In this document: in pieces, positions 47,158-57,933 of the stretch
Numbering within the stretch: position 1 is the stretch's first letter
Layout: each line of letters starts with the position of its first letter
Assembly: GCA_030528455.1 (NCBI GenBank)
Contig: JAUMYW010000002.1
Location: 62,001 to 126,000, forward strand
Length of the DNA: 64,000 nucleotides
Origin: Neisseria sp.
GTDB taxonomy: Bacteria; Pseudomonadota; Gammaproteobacteria; Burkholderiales; Neisseriaceae
Direction: 5' to 3'
Program-made: the position numbers and the translations under genes
Notes under the pieces: generated by a model
Told to the model about the DNA's origin: nothing
The model's database searches: none
Seen by the model: the letters and a program-made list of their open reading frames with translations, nothing else

Positions 47158-48675
47158 TTACAAATATTTGGCCGACAGCTGCAAAATTTCTTCCTGATTG
47201 GTGTGGGCAGTTTCCACAATACCGGCAACCTTGCCCGCGCTCATTACCATAATTCTGTCGGTAACTCCCAAGAGTTCCGGCATTTCCGAAGAAATAATAA
47301 TGACGGCCTTGCCCCGGTTGGCCAAATCGGAAATCAACTGGTAAATCTCGAATTTCGCACCGATATCGATGCCGCGCGTCGGTTCGTCCAGCATTAGAAT
47401 TTCAGGCTGAGTTAGCAGCCAACGTCCCAAAATGACTTTCTGCTGATTGCCGCCTGAAAGCGTACCGATACGCGTTTTCTGATTCGGCGTTTTCACCCGC
47501 ATGGAGTCAATTACCCACTGTGTGTCTTCTTTCATTTTCCCGTTGCGCAAAAAACCGCCTTTTTCATATTTTTTAATGTTTGCAATCAGTGAGTTGAAAC
47601 TTATATCCAAACCTGCAAAAATACCTGTGCTGCGGCGTTCTTCCGTTACCAGTGCGAAACCGTTTCTGATGGCTTCGACCGGTGATTTGTTCTGTACTGT
47701 CCGGCCATGCACTTTGATGGTTCCTCCGCCACACTCGCGAATTCCGAATAATGTTTCCACTATGTCGGTACGCTTTGCTCCGACCAAGCCGCCGATGCCC
47801 AGCACTTCGCCGCGACGGAGTTGGAAAGAAATATTTTGGATAGAGGGTTGGTTTTTGGCAGTCAGATTTTCTACTTCCAACACTACTTCCGCAGGCGTAT
47901 TGGTTTTTTCCGGAAAACGCTGAGTCAGGCTACGGCCGACCATTTTGGCAACCAAATCGTTCATATCCGTATCGGCCGTTGCTACCGTATCAATCCATTT
48001 TCCGTCACGCAAAATGGTAATTTCGTCACAAATTTTAAAAATTTCTTCCATTTTGTGCGAAATATAAATAATACCGCAGCCGCGCTGTTTGAGTTTTTCA
48101 ATAATGGTAAACAAATGTGCCACTTCCTTTTCCGATAAGGAGGAAGTCGGCTCGTCCATAATGACGATTTTGGCATCGTATGAAAAAGCTTTCGCGATTT
48201 CAATCATCTGCATATCTGACACGGTCAGTTTGTCGACTTTCTGATGTGGGTCAATATTGATGCCCAGTTCGTCAAAAATCGCCTTGGTATCCCGATACAT
48301 TTTTTTATGGTCGACAAACAACCCCTTGGTCGGATACCGTCCCAACCAGAGATTGTCCATTACCGAACGCTGTTTGACCAGATTCAGTTCCTGATGCACC
48401 ATGGAAATACCGTTTTCCAATGCCTCTTTGGCATTGTGAAAGTCAATCTCTTTACCTAGAAAGCGGATACTGCCTGCATCTTTGGCATAAATACCGAACA
48501 AACATTTGAGAAGCGTAGATTTGCCCGCGCCGTTTTCGCCCATCAAAGCATGTACCGAATGTGATCTGACTTGAAGATTAACTCCGTCAAGTGCTTTCAC
48601 TCCAGGAAACGACTTATGGACATCTGTCATGGTAAGCAAAACGCTGCGGCCGTCTGCTGTGCCTGAGGCGGTCAT
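47158..48675 (-). CDS. mglA: Galactose/methyl galactoside ABC transporter ATPase
   Basis: This 505-residue protein has two ABC domains in tandem, as in other sugar ATPases of the CUT2 class. The first has [19 protein letters not shown] (Walker A), the Q-loop region [11 protein letters not shown] and Walker [11 protein letters not shown]. The second has a degenerate Walker A ([16 protein letters not shown]), the signature [16 protein letters not shown] and Walker [12 protein letters not shown]. The frame extends upstream to 48747, but [16 protein letters not shown] at 48675 has AAGGAAAAA before it and is preferred. A hairpin separates it from mglB. Confidence 0.94.
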   Translation of the reverse strand: MTASGTADGRSVLLTMTDVHKSFPGVKALDGVNLQVRSHSVHALMGENGAGKSTLLKCLFGIYAKDAGSIRFLGKEIDFHNAKEALENGISMVHQELNLVKQRSVMDNLWLGRYPTKGLFVDHKKMYRDTKAIFDELGINIDPHQKVDKLTVSDMQMIEIAKAFSYDAKIVIMDEPTSSLSEKEVAHLFTIIEKLKQRGCGIIYISHKMEEIFKICDEITILRDGKWIDTVATADTDMNDLVAKMVGRSLTQRFPEKTNTPAEVVLEVENLTAKNQPSIQNISFQLRRGEVLGIGGLVGAKRTDIVETLFGIRECGGGTIKVHGRTVQNKSPVEAIRNGFALVTEERRSTGIFAGLDISFNSLIANIKKYEKGGFLRNGKMKEDTQWVIDSMRVKTPNQKTRIGTLSGGNQQKVILGRWLLTQPEILMLDEPTRGIDIGAKFEIYQLISDLANRGKAVIIISSEMPELLGVTDRIMVMSAGKVAGIVETAHTNQEEILQLSAKYL

Positions 48676-48703
48676 TACTTTTTCCTTATTTTTATCGCAC
48701 AGA

Positions 48704-48729
48704 AACCGACCAGAAAAATCCGGTCGGTT
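48704..48729 (-). promoter_or_regulatory. Intercistronic hairpin between mglB and mglA
   Basis: AACCGACC at 48704-48711 pairs with GGTCGGTT at 48722-48729. It sits in the 78-bp gap after the mglB stop. It has only a weak T tract, so it may stabilise the mglB message or partly terminate, giving more binding protein than ATPase. Confidence 0.6.
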
Positions 48730-48753
48730 ATTGGTTTGGAATATCAATTTGTT

Positions 48754-49788
48754 TTATTTCAGAAATTGATCGAGATTGGCTTTATCGATACCGACATAGG
48801 GAATACGGACGTTGCTGCCTTCCAATTTAACAGTTTCATTGGCTTTGGGATCTTTGCCAGCAGCCAAATCGGTAACCAATGCATAAACTGCTTTGGCCTG
48901 CCCTTCTCCGTCATTGAGTACCGTGCCGGTCAGGGTATCCGCCTTAACCATTTGCAGTGCTTCGGGCAAAGCATCGACACCAAAAATCGGCAGCAGCGCA
49001 TCTTGGGCCTTCATTGCTTCAACCGCCCCCATTGCCATTGCATCGTTATTGGCAATAACCACTTCGATTTGTTTGCCGCTGGGACCGGACAGCCAGGCCT
49101 GCATAATATCTTTTGCTTTGGCGGCATCCCACATGCCCGTATCCAATTGCAACTGATTGGTTTTGATGCCGTCTGCATTCAGTTTTTCAACCGAGAATTT
49201 GGTACGCGCCTCAGCATCAGGATGACCCGGTTCGCCTTTCAGCAATACATAATCCAACACGTCGTCCTGATTCAAATCCCAATTCGGGTTGGCTTTCCAC
49301 ATTTTAGCAATCAATTCGCCCTGGATTTCACCTGACTGCTTAGGATCGGCACCGACATAAAAAGCTTTGTCATACGTTTTCAACGCTTCTTCGCCGGGAT
49401 CTTTATTGAAGAAAACAACCGGAATGCCGGCGGCTTTGGCTTTGTCGATAACGGTTACTCCGGCAGCCGGGTCAACCAGATTGATGGCCAATGCTTTCAC
49501 GCCCTTGGCAATCAAGACATCCACTTGATCGTTTTGAGTCGATTGGTTGTTTTGAGAATCGTTCATCAGCAGCTCGACATTGTTGTGCGCTGCGGCCTCG
49601 CCTTCCAATGCTTTGCGCATCAAAGACATAAAGTTGTCGTCGTATTTGTAAATGGTTACACCGATTTTAGGCGCGCCCTCGGCAGCCGGAGCAGCTTTGT
49701 TTTCTGCCGCTTTGTCTCCGCCAGAGCACGCTGTCAGTCCCAAAACCGCAGCCAATGCCGCTGCGGCAACTCGTTTTTGAAATTTCAT
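48754..49788 (-). CDS. mglB: Galactose-binding lipoprotein of the Mgl transporter
   Basis: This 344-residue protein begins with a signal peptide ending in the lipobox GLTACSGG, with the cysteine near residue 21, so it is anchored as a lipoprotein, unlike soluble E. coli MglB. The mature part has [58 protein letters not shown] and [16 protein letters not shown], matching galactose/glucose-binding proteins. A proline- and alanine-rich linker of about 20 residues follows the lipobox. The resident DUS occurs within the gene near 49166-49175. Galactose rather than glucose as main ligand is inferred from galTK next door. Confidence 0.93.
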   Translation of the reverse strand: MKFQKRVAAAALAAVLGLTACSGGDKAAENKAAPAAEGAPKIGVTIYKYDDNFMSLMRKALEGEAAAHNNVELLMNDSQNNQSTQNDQVDVLIAKGVKALAINLVDPAAGVTVIDKAKAAGIPVVFFNKDPGEEALKTYDKAFYVGADPKQSGEIQGELIAKMWKANPNWDLNQDDVLDYVLLKGEPGHPDAEARTKFSVEKLNADGIKTNQLQLDTGMWDAAKAKDIMQAWLSGPSGKQIEVVIANNDAMAMGAVEAMKAQDALLPIFGVDALPEALQMVKADTLTGTVLNDGEGQAKAVYALVTDLAAGKDPKANETVKLEGSNVRIPYVGIDKANLDQFLK

Positions 49789-51226
<1,438 letters not shown>

Positions 51227-51253
51227 AAAGCTGCAGACAGCATCAGTAAGAAA

Positions 51254-52414
51254 GTGCCGACCGTGAACATAATTTCCGATTTGCAAACATTATTCCGCCG
51301 ACAATTTTCCGACGCTCCCCGGCTGATTGTCCGCGCGCCCGGCCGAGTGAACCTGATTGGCGAACATACCGATTACAACGACGGCTTCGTCCTGCCCTGT
51401 GCGATTGATTTTGCCGCCTATATCGCCGTTGCCAAAAACAACAGCCGGACGGTGCGTGTGTTCGCAGCCGATTACGGCGAACGCGACGAATTTTCCTTAG
51501 ACGGCAGCTTCATACCGTCTGGCAAGCCGTGGGCAAACTACATTCGCGGCGTGGTTAGGGCAATGGCCGACAACGGCTTCCCTCTGCCCGAAGGAGCGGA
51601 TATCGCGGTAAAAGGCAATGTACCGCAAGGCGCGGGCTTAAGCTCTTCCGCCGCATTGGAAGTCGGCATTGCCAAAGCTCTGCAAGCCCTGTTTGGCTTG
51701 GATTTGACCGCTGCCGAACTTGCCCGAATAGGCCAATATGCCGAAAACCGCTTTGTCGGCTGCCAATGCGGCATTATGGACCAACTCGCCAGTGCCTGCG
51801 GTCAAGCCGGACACGCCGTACTAATCGATTGCCGCAGCTTGGAAACCCAAGCCATTCCGATGCCCGACGGACTCAGCGTGATGATTGTCCACTCCCGCGT
51901 CAAACGCGGCCTGGTCGACAGCGAATACAACATCCGCCGCGAACAATGTGAAACTGCCGCAAGACATTTCGGCGTTGCAGCCCTACGCGACTTGGACGAA
52001 GCGGCATTTGCAGACGGCAAACAAGGTTTGGACGAAACCGCCGCACGCCGTGCTTTATACGTTATCCGGGAAAACCGCCGCACGCTCGAAGCCGCCGAAG
52101 CCCTGCGCCGCAACGACACCGCCGCGCTGAGCCGTCTGATGGCCGAAAGCCATGTCGGCATGCGGGACGAATTTGAAATCACTCATCCGGCGATTGATAC
52201 TTTGGTCAAGCTTATCAGTGAGATAATCGGCAAAGAGGGCGGTGTCCGCATGACCGGCGGCGGCTTCGGCGGCTGCGTTGTCGCCCTGATGCCGCATCAC
52301 CTGGTCGACCCCGTACGCCGGCATCTCGCCGCACACTACCAAACCCAAACCGGCCTGAAAGAAGAAATCTTCGTCTGCACCGCACAAAAGGGGGCAGCCG
52401 TTATCCCGTATTAG
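51254..52414 (+). CDS. galK: Galactokinase
   Basis: This 386-residue GHMP kinase phosphorylates galactose at C1. The galactokinase signature is GRVNLIGEHTDYNDGFVLPCAID near residues 30-52. The ATP-binding GHMP motif is PQGAGLSSSAALEVG, and the third motif is VRMTGGGFGGCVVAL. The start is a GTG at 51254 or a second GTG at 51263; neither has a strong ribosome binding site, so it may be coupled to galT, which ends 27 bp upstream. galE and galM are absent here. An internal DUS occurs near 52009-52018. Confidence 0.95.
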   Translation: MPTVNIISDLQTLFRRQFSDAPRLIVRAPGRVNLIGEHTDYNDGFVLPCAIDFAAYIAVAKNNSRTVRVFAADYGERDEFSLDGSFIPSGKPWANYIRGVVRAMADNGFPLPEGADIAVKGNVPQGAGLSSSAALEVGIAKALQALFGLDLTAAELARIGQYAENRFVGCQCGIMDQLASACGQAGHAVLIDCRSLETQAIPMPDGLSVMIVHSRVKRGLVDSEYNIRREQCETAARHFGVAALRDLDEAAFADGKQGLDETAARRALYVIRENRRTLEAAEALRRNDTAALSRLMAESHVGMRDEFEITHPAIDTLVKLISEIIGKEGGVRMTGGGFGGCVVALMPHHLVDPVRRHLAAHYQTQTGLKEEIFVCTAQKGAAVIPY

Positions 52415-52762
52415 AAATTAAAATCAGAAAGAAGCGATTCAAATACCCGATACTGCGTTTCGGACAAAAAGAAAGACACATTTGGTAAAACACATCAGTA
52501 TACTATTCGGAACATATTGAGATAGAATCGGGCAAACTCGGCTTTGGATGCGGTGCAAAAACGGTAATGGCAAGCCGTTTCAAATCAGGTTTTATACGGG
52601 AAGACAAATTGCATCTGTGCTGCGTACTTGTTTGCAAAATCCCGAGCCGAAGCAAATAATCTGCCGATTTAATTGATGATTGATGAAAGATGCCGTTATA
52701 CCGTCTGCTGCCGGATAGCCGTACCGGACTGCCAACAAACCTTTTATCTATTTGAATATAAA
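52415..52762. other. Intergenic region after galK
   Basis: This 348-bp gap carries no recognised gene. It lacks a clear terminator for galK and contains only partial DUS-like sequence near 52688-52710. A promoter for the small secreted protein should lie at its right end, but none was assigned. Confidence 0.4.
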
Positions 52763-53128
52763 ATGAAAAAAATTTTAACAGTATTATTAGTAAGCTTGCC
52801 GACGAGTTCTTTTGTCATCGCGAAACCTGTCAAAACAATCGAACAGGCCGTCTCCATGGTAACCAAATCAGTTGAGAAAAATAATCTGACACCGCTTAAA
52901 TCAGCATGTCTGATGTTTATGAAAAGCGGTGAAACCAAACACACGTATATGATCGATGTACGGGAGAATCATAATGAACAATGCGGCGGCGACCCCGAAA
53001 CAGCACCAAGACTGATGAGTTATGAAGTCAACAGGCAAACGGGTAAAATGTGTACGGACAGCGTTCGTTGGGCCGAACGTTTAAAAGCTCAAGATCCTTA
53101 TGACTTCCAATGTCGGCCAATTAAGTAA
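52763..53128 (+). CDS. Small secreted protein of unknown function
   Basis: This 121-residue protein begins with KKILTVLLVSLPTSSFVIA, a signal peptide with likely cleavage after residue 20. The mature part of about 100 residues has four cysteines (in SACLMF, EQCGGD, KMCTDS and FQCRPI), enough for two disulfide bonds. YEVNRQTGKMCTD hints at a PepSY-like strand, but this is weak. The frame is open upstream to 52673 without a plausible start. The gene is AT-richer than its neighbours and has no DUS. The family is not recognised; periplasmic or extracellular location is inferred. Confidence 0.65.
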   Translation: MKKILTVLLVSLPTSSFVIAKPVKTIEQAVSMVTKSVEKNNLTPLKSACLMFMKSGETKHTYMIDVRENHNEQCGGDPETAPRLMSYEVNRQTGKMCTDSVRWAERLKAQDPYDFQCRPIK

Positions 53129-53258
53129 GGGCAGACAATAAAAATGTCATCTTTCGCGAACAATAACATTTTTTCGAATACCGTAAAAATACAGATGATG
53201 TCAAATGATGTAAAAAAGACAAGCCAATCTGTACTGCACCCTTCCCCAAACGCATAGA

Positions 53259-53293
53259 AAATGCCGTCTGCACCCCAACTGCCGACGGCATTT
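53259..53293 (-). terminator. DUS hairpin downstream of trpB
   Basis: AAATGCCGTC at 53259-53268 pairs with GACGGCATTT at 53284-53293. One arm continues as the resident DUS. It lies 15 bp past the trpB stop. Confidence 0.6.
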
Positions 53294-53307
53294 CCCACAT
53301 TCAATTT

Positions 53308-54516
53308 TCACACATCAATCTTACCCAAGACATAATCAATGTCTTTGTCGCCCCTGCCAGACAGATTCACCAGCAAACGTTTACTGCCGTCCAATTGTGC
53401 CGCTCGGCGTAAAGCGTAAGCTACGGCATGCGAAGACTCCAAGGCCGGAATAATACCTTCCTCGCGCGACAAAGCCATAAATGCTTCCAAACATTCCGCA
53501 TCGGTCGCAGTTTCATAGCGCCCCCTGCCGATGTCTTTCAAATGGCAATGCTGCGGGCCGACACCCGGATAATCCAAACCCGAAGCGATCGAATGCACCG
53601 CAGACGGCGTACCGTCTTCCTCTTGTAGGTAATAACAATTGAAACCTTGGATATTGCCGAATTTGCCCAAGGTCAGCGTTGCCGCATGACGGCCCGGCTT
53701 GTCCAAACCTTCGCCCGCCGGTTCCACGCCGACCAATTCCACATCTTCATCGTCCAAAAACGCATTAAACAAACCCAATGCGTTGGAACCGCCGCCTACG
53801 CAGGCAATCACTTCGTCCGGCAGGCCGCCGTATTGGTTTTGAAACTGCACGCGTGCTTCATGCCCCACAATCGACTGGAAATAAGCCACCATTTCCGGAT
53901 AAGGTGCCGGACCGACTACCGAGCCGATAGCAAACATACTGTCGTCCGGCTGTCCCATATACGACTCGAACGCACTATCTACCGCTTCCTTCAAAGTCCC
54001 TGCTCCGGCAGAAACAGGCACAATTTTGGCTCCCAAAATCTTCATACGCGAAACATTCGGATGCTCTTTCGCAATATCGACCACGCCCATATGGATTTCA
54101 CACTCCAAACCGAGCAGCGCGGAAGCCGTTGCCAGCGCCACCCCGTGCTGGCCGGCTCCCGTTTCCGCAATCACCTTTTTCTTCCCCAGTTTTTTCGCCA
54201 GCAGAACTTCACCGATACAATGATTGATTTTATGCGCACCGGTATGGTTCAAATCCTCGCGTTTCAAGAAAATCTGCGCACCGCGTTGCGACAAAGTACG
54301 CGCATGGTAAATCGGACTGGGCCGGCCGACATAAGTCGCCTGCAAGCGCTTCATTTCTGCCAAAAAATCATTATCTTTAACAATACTGCGGAAACCGCGT
54401 TCGATTTCGTCCAAAGCCTTGGCCAATTCCGGATGTCCGATTTTACCGCCGTGTTTGCCGAACAAGCCGTCTGCATCCGGCAGCACCATTGCATTTAATT
54501 GTTCCTGAACCGTCAT
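53308..54516 (-). CDS. trpB: Tryptophan synthase beta chain
   Basis: This 402-residue PLP enzyme joins indole and serine in the last step of tryptophan synthesis. The PLP lysine is K96 in [39 protein letters not shown] and [15 protein letters not shown] (phosphate loop) are diagnostic. [11 protein letters not shown] and [12 protein letters not shown] follow. It is the standard TrpB1 type and needs TrpA, which is not adjacent. The start ATG at 54516 is followed by [10 protein letters not shown]. The gene stands alone in the minus orientation. Confidence 0.97.
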   Translation of the reverse strand: MTVQEQLNAMVLPDADGLFGKHGGKIGHPELAKALDEIERGFRSIVKDNDFLAEMKRLQATYVGRPSPIYHARTLSQRGAQIFLKREDLNHTGAHKINHCIGEVLLAKKLGKKKVIAETGAGQHGVALATASALLGLECEIHMGVVDIAKEHPNVSRMKILGAKIVPVSAGAGTLKEAVDSAFESYMGQPDDSMFAIGSVVGPAPYPEMVAYFQSIVGHEARVQFQNQYGGLPDEVIACVGGGSNALGLFNAFLDDEDVELVGVEPAGEGLDKPGRHAATLTLGKFGNIQGFNCYYLQEEDGTPSAVHSIASGLDYPGVGPQHCHLKDIGRGRYETATDAECLEAFMALSREEGIIPALESSHAVAYALRRAAQLDGSKRLLVNLSGRGDKDIDYVLGKIDV

Positions 54517-54698
54517 GATTTTTCCTAACTATGTAAAGCAAACGTAAAGAAAAGAGTATCGCATTATCTCGTATAACTGGCAAATCCAGCCCGACCGACC
54601 GCACATACCGAGTGCCTTCCCGGTCTCAGCACTCGAAACTTAATTCCATTCAATATGAAACAGTTAAATAAAAATATCCCTAAAATCACTCACAAACA

Positions 54699-54727
54699 TT
54701 GACAAATAAAACCTAAAAAAAGATAAT
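54699..54727 (+). promoter_or_regulatory. Promoter of tRNA-Ser
   Basis: A perfect TTGACA at 54699-54704 and GATAAT at 54722-54727 are separated by 17 bases. The mature tRNA begins 17 bp downstream of the -10. This is the best sigma-70 match noted in the window. Confidence 0.85.
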
Positions 54728-54743
54728 AAACGCTTACCCAAAC

Positions 54744-54836
54744 GGAGTAATGGCTGAGAGGCTGAAGGCACTTCCCTGCTAAGGAAGCATGTGGGGTCAA
54801 CCTGCATCGAGGGTTCGAATCCCTCTTACTCCGCCA
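54744..54836 (+). tRNA. tRNA-Ser (anticodon GCU)
   Basis: The acceptor arms GGAGTAA (54744-54750) and TTACTCC (54826-54832) pair. The anticodon stem CTTCC/GGAAG encloses CTGCTAA, giving anticodon GCT, which reads AGC and AGU. A long variable arm (GTGGGGTCAACCTGCATC region) and GGTTCGAATCC in the T arm fit a class II serine tRNA. The CCA end is encoded at 54834-54836. Confidence 0.95.
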
Positions 54837-54844
54837 ATTACACT

Positions 54845-54870
54845 TTGCAATGTTTTTCAAAACATTGCAA
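54845..54870 (+). repeat. Hairpin directly after tRNA-Ser
   Basis: TTGCAATGTTTT at 54845-54856 pairs perfectly with AAAACATTGCAA at 54859-54870. It begins 8 bases after the encoded CCA. It may protect or help process the precursor, or act with the terminator that follows. Confidence 0.6.
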
Positions 54871-54877
54871 AACAAAC

Positions 54878-54914
54878 AAAAAATCCCTAAATGACAATGA
54901 TTTAGGGATTTTTT
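54878..54914. terminator. Rho-independent terminator after tRNA-Ser
   Basis: A 15-bp perfect stem is formed by 54878-54892 and 54900-54914 around a 7-base loop. The core AATCCCTAAAT pairs with ATTTAGGGATT. A-runs and T-runs on both sides make it a bidirectional terminator. Confidence 0.92.
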
Positions 54915-55064
54915 GCTTTAATTCCAAACATCTCACCAGACAATTTGAAATTTTATGTGTTTTATGTGGCGATTGATTTGCCAAATAACAAAATACCCAT
55001 CATCACACTCAAGGCAATTTCATCAAATCCTCCCTCAGTATAAAAACAAATCGGCAAAGAAGAT

Positions 55065-55805
55065 TCAACCGGACGATTTTCGGCGGGCCGCAAAAAAGTT
55101 TTGCAGCAAAGTTCGCGACTGTTCGGCACAAATGCCGCTGCAGACGGCTGTGTGTTTGTTCAAACGGCTGTCTGCAAACAGATTCAACACACTGCCGGCC
55201 GCACCGGTTTTCGGCTCGGCGGCGGCATAAACTACACGGCTCACGCGGGACTGTATCAATGCGGAAGCACACATTGTGCAGGGTTCGAGCGTTACATACA
55301 CATCGCAATTTTCAAGACGGTAGTTGCCCAACACGCGGCCGGCTTCCGCCAGAGCGGACATTTCTGCATGGCTGCCGATGTTGTTTGCCGCCACGCAGGC
55401 ATTGCGACCGCGGGCAATAATGCGGCCTTGATAAACCACCACCGCGCCGACCGGAATTTCGCCTGCCCGTCCGGCCTGTTCGGCTTCCGACAAAGCCTCA
55501 AACATCCACCGTTCCATCTCTTCGCGCGGAGGGAAAACAGATATCGGAGGTGAACTTTTCAAAGCCAGATTCAAACTGTTTTTTTCCGCATCGCCGATGT
55601 CCGCCACAATTTTCCCCTGTTCTGCGGCATAAAGCTGCCACAAAACACTCCGTGTAACGGTATGTCCTGCCGCTTTAAGCAGCAAAAACGCACGTACGGC
55701 ACCCGTCTGCCGCACGTCCTCTGCCGTCTGCAGCCCCAAATCGGCCAGCGCTTGCACGGTTTTCGGTGCAAAAGGCGGCGTAGAAAGCCTTTCTTGTTCA
55801 TTCAT
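55065..55805 (-). CDS. tadA: tRNA adenosine deaminase TadA with N-terminal TfoX-C-like domain
   Basis: This 246-residue protein has two parts. Residues 1 to about 90 (FAPKTVQALADLGLQTAEDV and GAVRAFLLLKAAG) resemble the C-terminal domain of TfoX, a helical DNA-associated or competence-linked module. Residues 95-246 are the cytidine deaminase fold of TadA. The zinc ligands are H146 with catalytic E148 in SHAEMSAL, and C176 and C179 in LEPCTMCA. TadA converts A34 to inosine in tRNA-Arg(ACG) and is usually about 160 residues, so the N-terminal domain is an addition. Similar longer forms are, as I recall, present in other Neisseria. The fusion is clear; its purpose is unknown. Confidence 0.9.
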   Translation of the reverse strand: MNEQERLSTPPFAPKTVQALADLGLQTAEDVRQTGAVRAFLLLKAAGHTVTRSVLWQLYAAEQGKIVADIGDAEKNSLNLALKSSPPISVFPPREEMERWMFEALSEAEQAGRAGEIPVGAVVVYQGRIIARGRNACVAANNIGSHAEMSALAEAGRVLGNYRLENCDVYVTLEPCTMCASALIQSRVSRVVYAAAEPKTGAAGSVLNLFADSRLNKHTAVCSGICAEQSRTLLQNFFAARRKSSG

Positions 55806-55829
55806 GGATACAAAACATCTTTAATCAAC

Positions 55830-55873
55830 GCCGTCTGCACCTTCACCCAGAACAAACCAGCGGTGCAGACGGC
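55830..55873 (-). terminator. Inverted DUS downstream of the RluE-type gene
   Basis: GCCGTCTGCACC at 55830-55841 pairs perfectly with GGTGCAGACGGC at 55862-55873. It lies 7 bp past the stop of the pseudouridine synthase and before tadA. Confidence 0.6.
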
Positions 55874-55880
55874 AGGATGT

Positions 55881-56441
55881 TTACGGCAGACAGCCGGCGT
55901 AACGCCATTGCCCCAAATCCAGTGCTTCGTCAAACAGATTGATGCGGCCGACAGCCACACGCACCAAGCGCAGACAAGGAAAACCGGCTTTCGCCGTCAT
56001 GCGCCGCACCTGACGGTTTTTACCCTCGGAAATTTTGATTTCCAACCAAAAATCCGGAACGGTTTTACGCACGCGTATCGGCGGCACACGCGGCCACAAC
56101 ACAGCCGTTTCCTCCGGCGGCAACAGGCGCACTTTTGCCGGTTTCGTTACAAAATCACCCAAGTCCACGCCTTGTTCCAACATCTTCAAGCCGTCTGCAG
56201 ACGGCACGCCCTCCACCTGGGTCCAATACGTTTTCTCGATTTTAAAGCGCGGATGGGCGATTTCCGCCTGCAAAGCACCGTCGTCGGTCAGCAGCAGCAG
56301 ACCCTCGCTGTCCGTATCCAAACGCCCTGCCGGATAAAAATCCGGCACATCGATATAACTTTTCAGCGTATCGTGTTTTTCATGCTGCCCGAATTGGCAG
56401 ACTACACCGTAAGGCTTATTAAAAATAATCAGGTTTTTCAT
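55881..56441 (-). CDS. rluE: RluE-type 23S rRNA pseudouridine synthase
   Basis: This 186-residue protein belongs to the RsuA/RluB/RluE group. The catalytic block is FYPAGRLDTDSEGLLLLTDDG near residues 35-55, with the aspartate of GRLDTD. EGKNRQVRRMTAKAGFPCLRLVRVAVG is the second conserved element. It lacks the N-terminal S4 domain of RsuA/RluB, which with its short length points to RluE (U2457 of 23S rRNA in E. coli). The ATG at 56441 is preferred over 56459 because MKNLIIFNKPYGV is the usual start. Target assignment is inferred. Confidence 0.87.
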   Translation of the reverse strand: MKNLIIFNKPYGVVCQFGQHEKHDTLKSYIDVPDFYPAGRLDTDSEGLLLLTDDGALQAEIAHPRFKIEKTYWTQVEGVPSADGLKMLEQGVDLGDFVTKPAKVRLLPPEETAVLWPRVPPIRVRKTVPDFWLEIKISEGKNRQVRRMTAKAGFPCLRLVRVAVGRINLFDEALDLGQWRYAGCLP

Positions 56442-56537
56442 GGATTTTGTAAATTGCAAACCGGAACCGGCCGCGTATTCTACCCTAAATCACTAGCAAA
56501 GAAGCAGAAAATCAAGCATAATCGCGAAGTTGCTTAT

Positions 56538-56555
56538 GCCGTCTGAACAGACGGC
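56538..56555. repeat. Palindromic canonical DUS upstream of icd
   Basis: GCCGTCTG at 56538-56545 pairs with CAGACGGC at 56548-56555 with two bases between. The 12-mer at 56536-56547 is ATGCCGTCTGAA, the meningococcal form, not the resident CTGCA form. It sits 45 bp before the icd start. Confidence 0.65.
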
Positions 56556-56599
56556 GCAAGTTTTCTAAAAAGAAAATGATTAACCGTCTAGGAGACACC

Positions 56600-57838
<1,239 letters not shown>

Positions 57839-57867
57839 TACGCATTGCCGCCGAAGCGGCAATATCG

Positions 57868-57916
57868 GGCCGTCTGAAAATCATCTGCATCTGCGCGTGT
57901 TTTCAGACGGCCTTTT
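57868..57916 (+). terminator. icd terminator formed by inverted AG-type DUS
   Basis: GGCCGTCTGAAAA at 57868-57880 pairs perfectly with TTTTCAGACGGCC at 57900-57912, followed by TTTT. The arms carry the GCCGTCTGAA form. A second GNRA-like hairpin, ATTGCCGC at 57844-57851 with GCGGCAAT at 57856-57863, precedes it. Confidence 0.8.
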
Positions 57917-57933
57917 CATACCGGAAACCGTTT

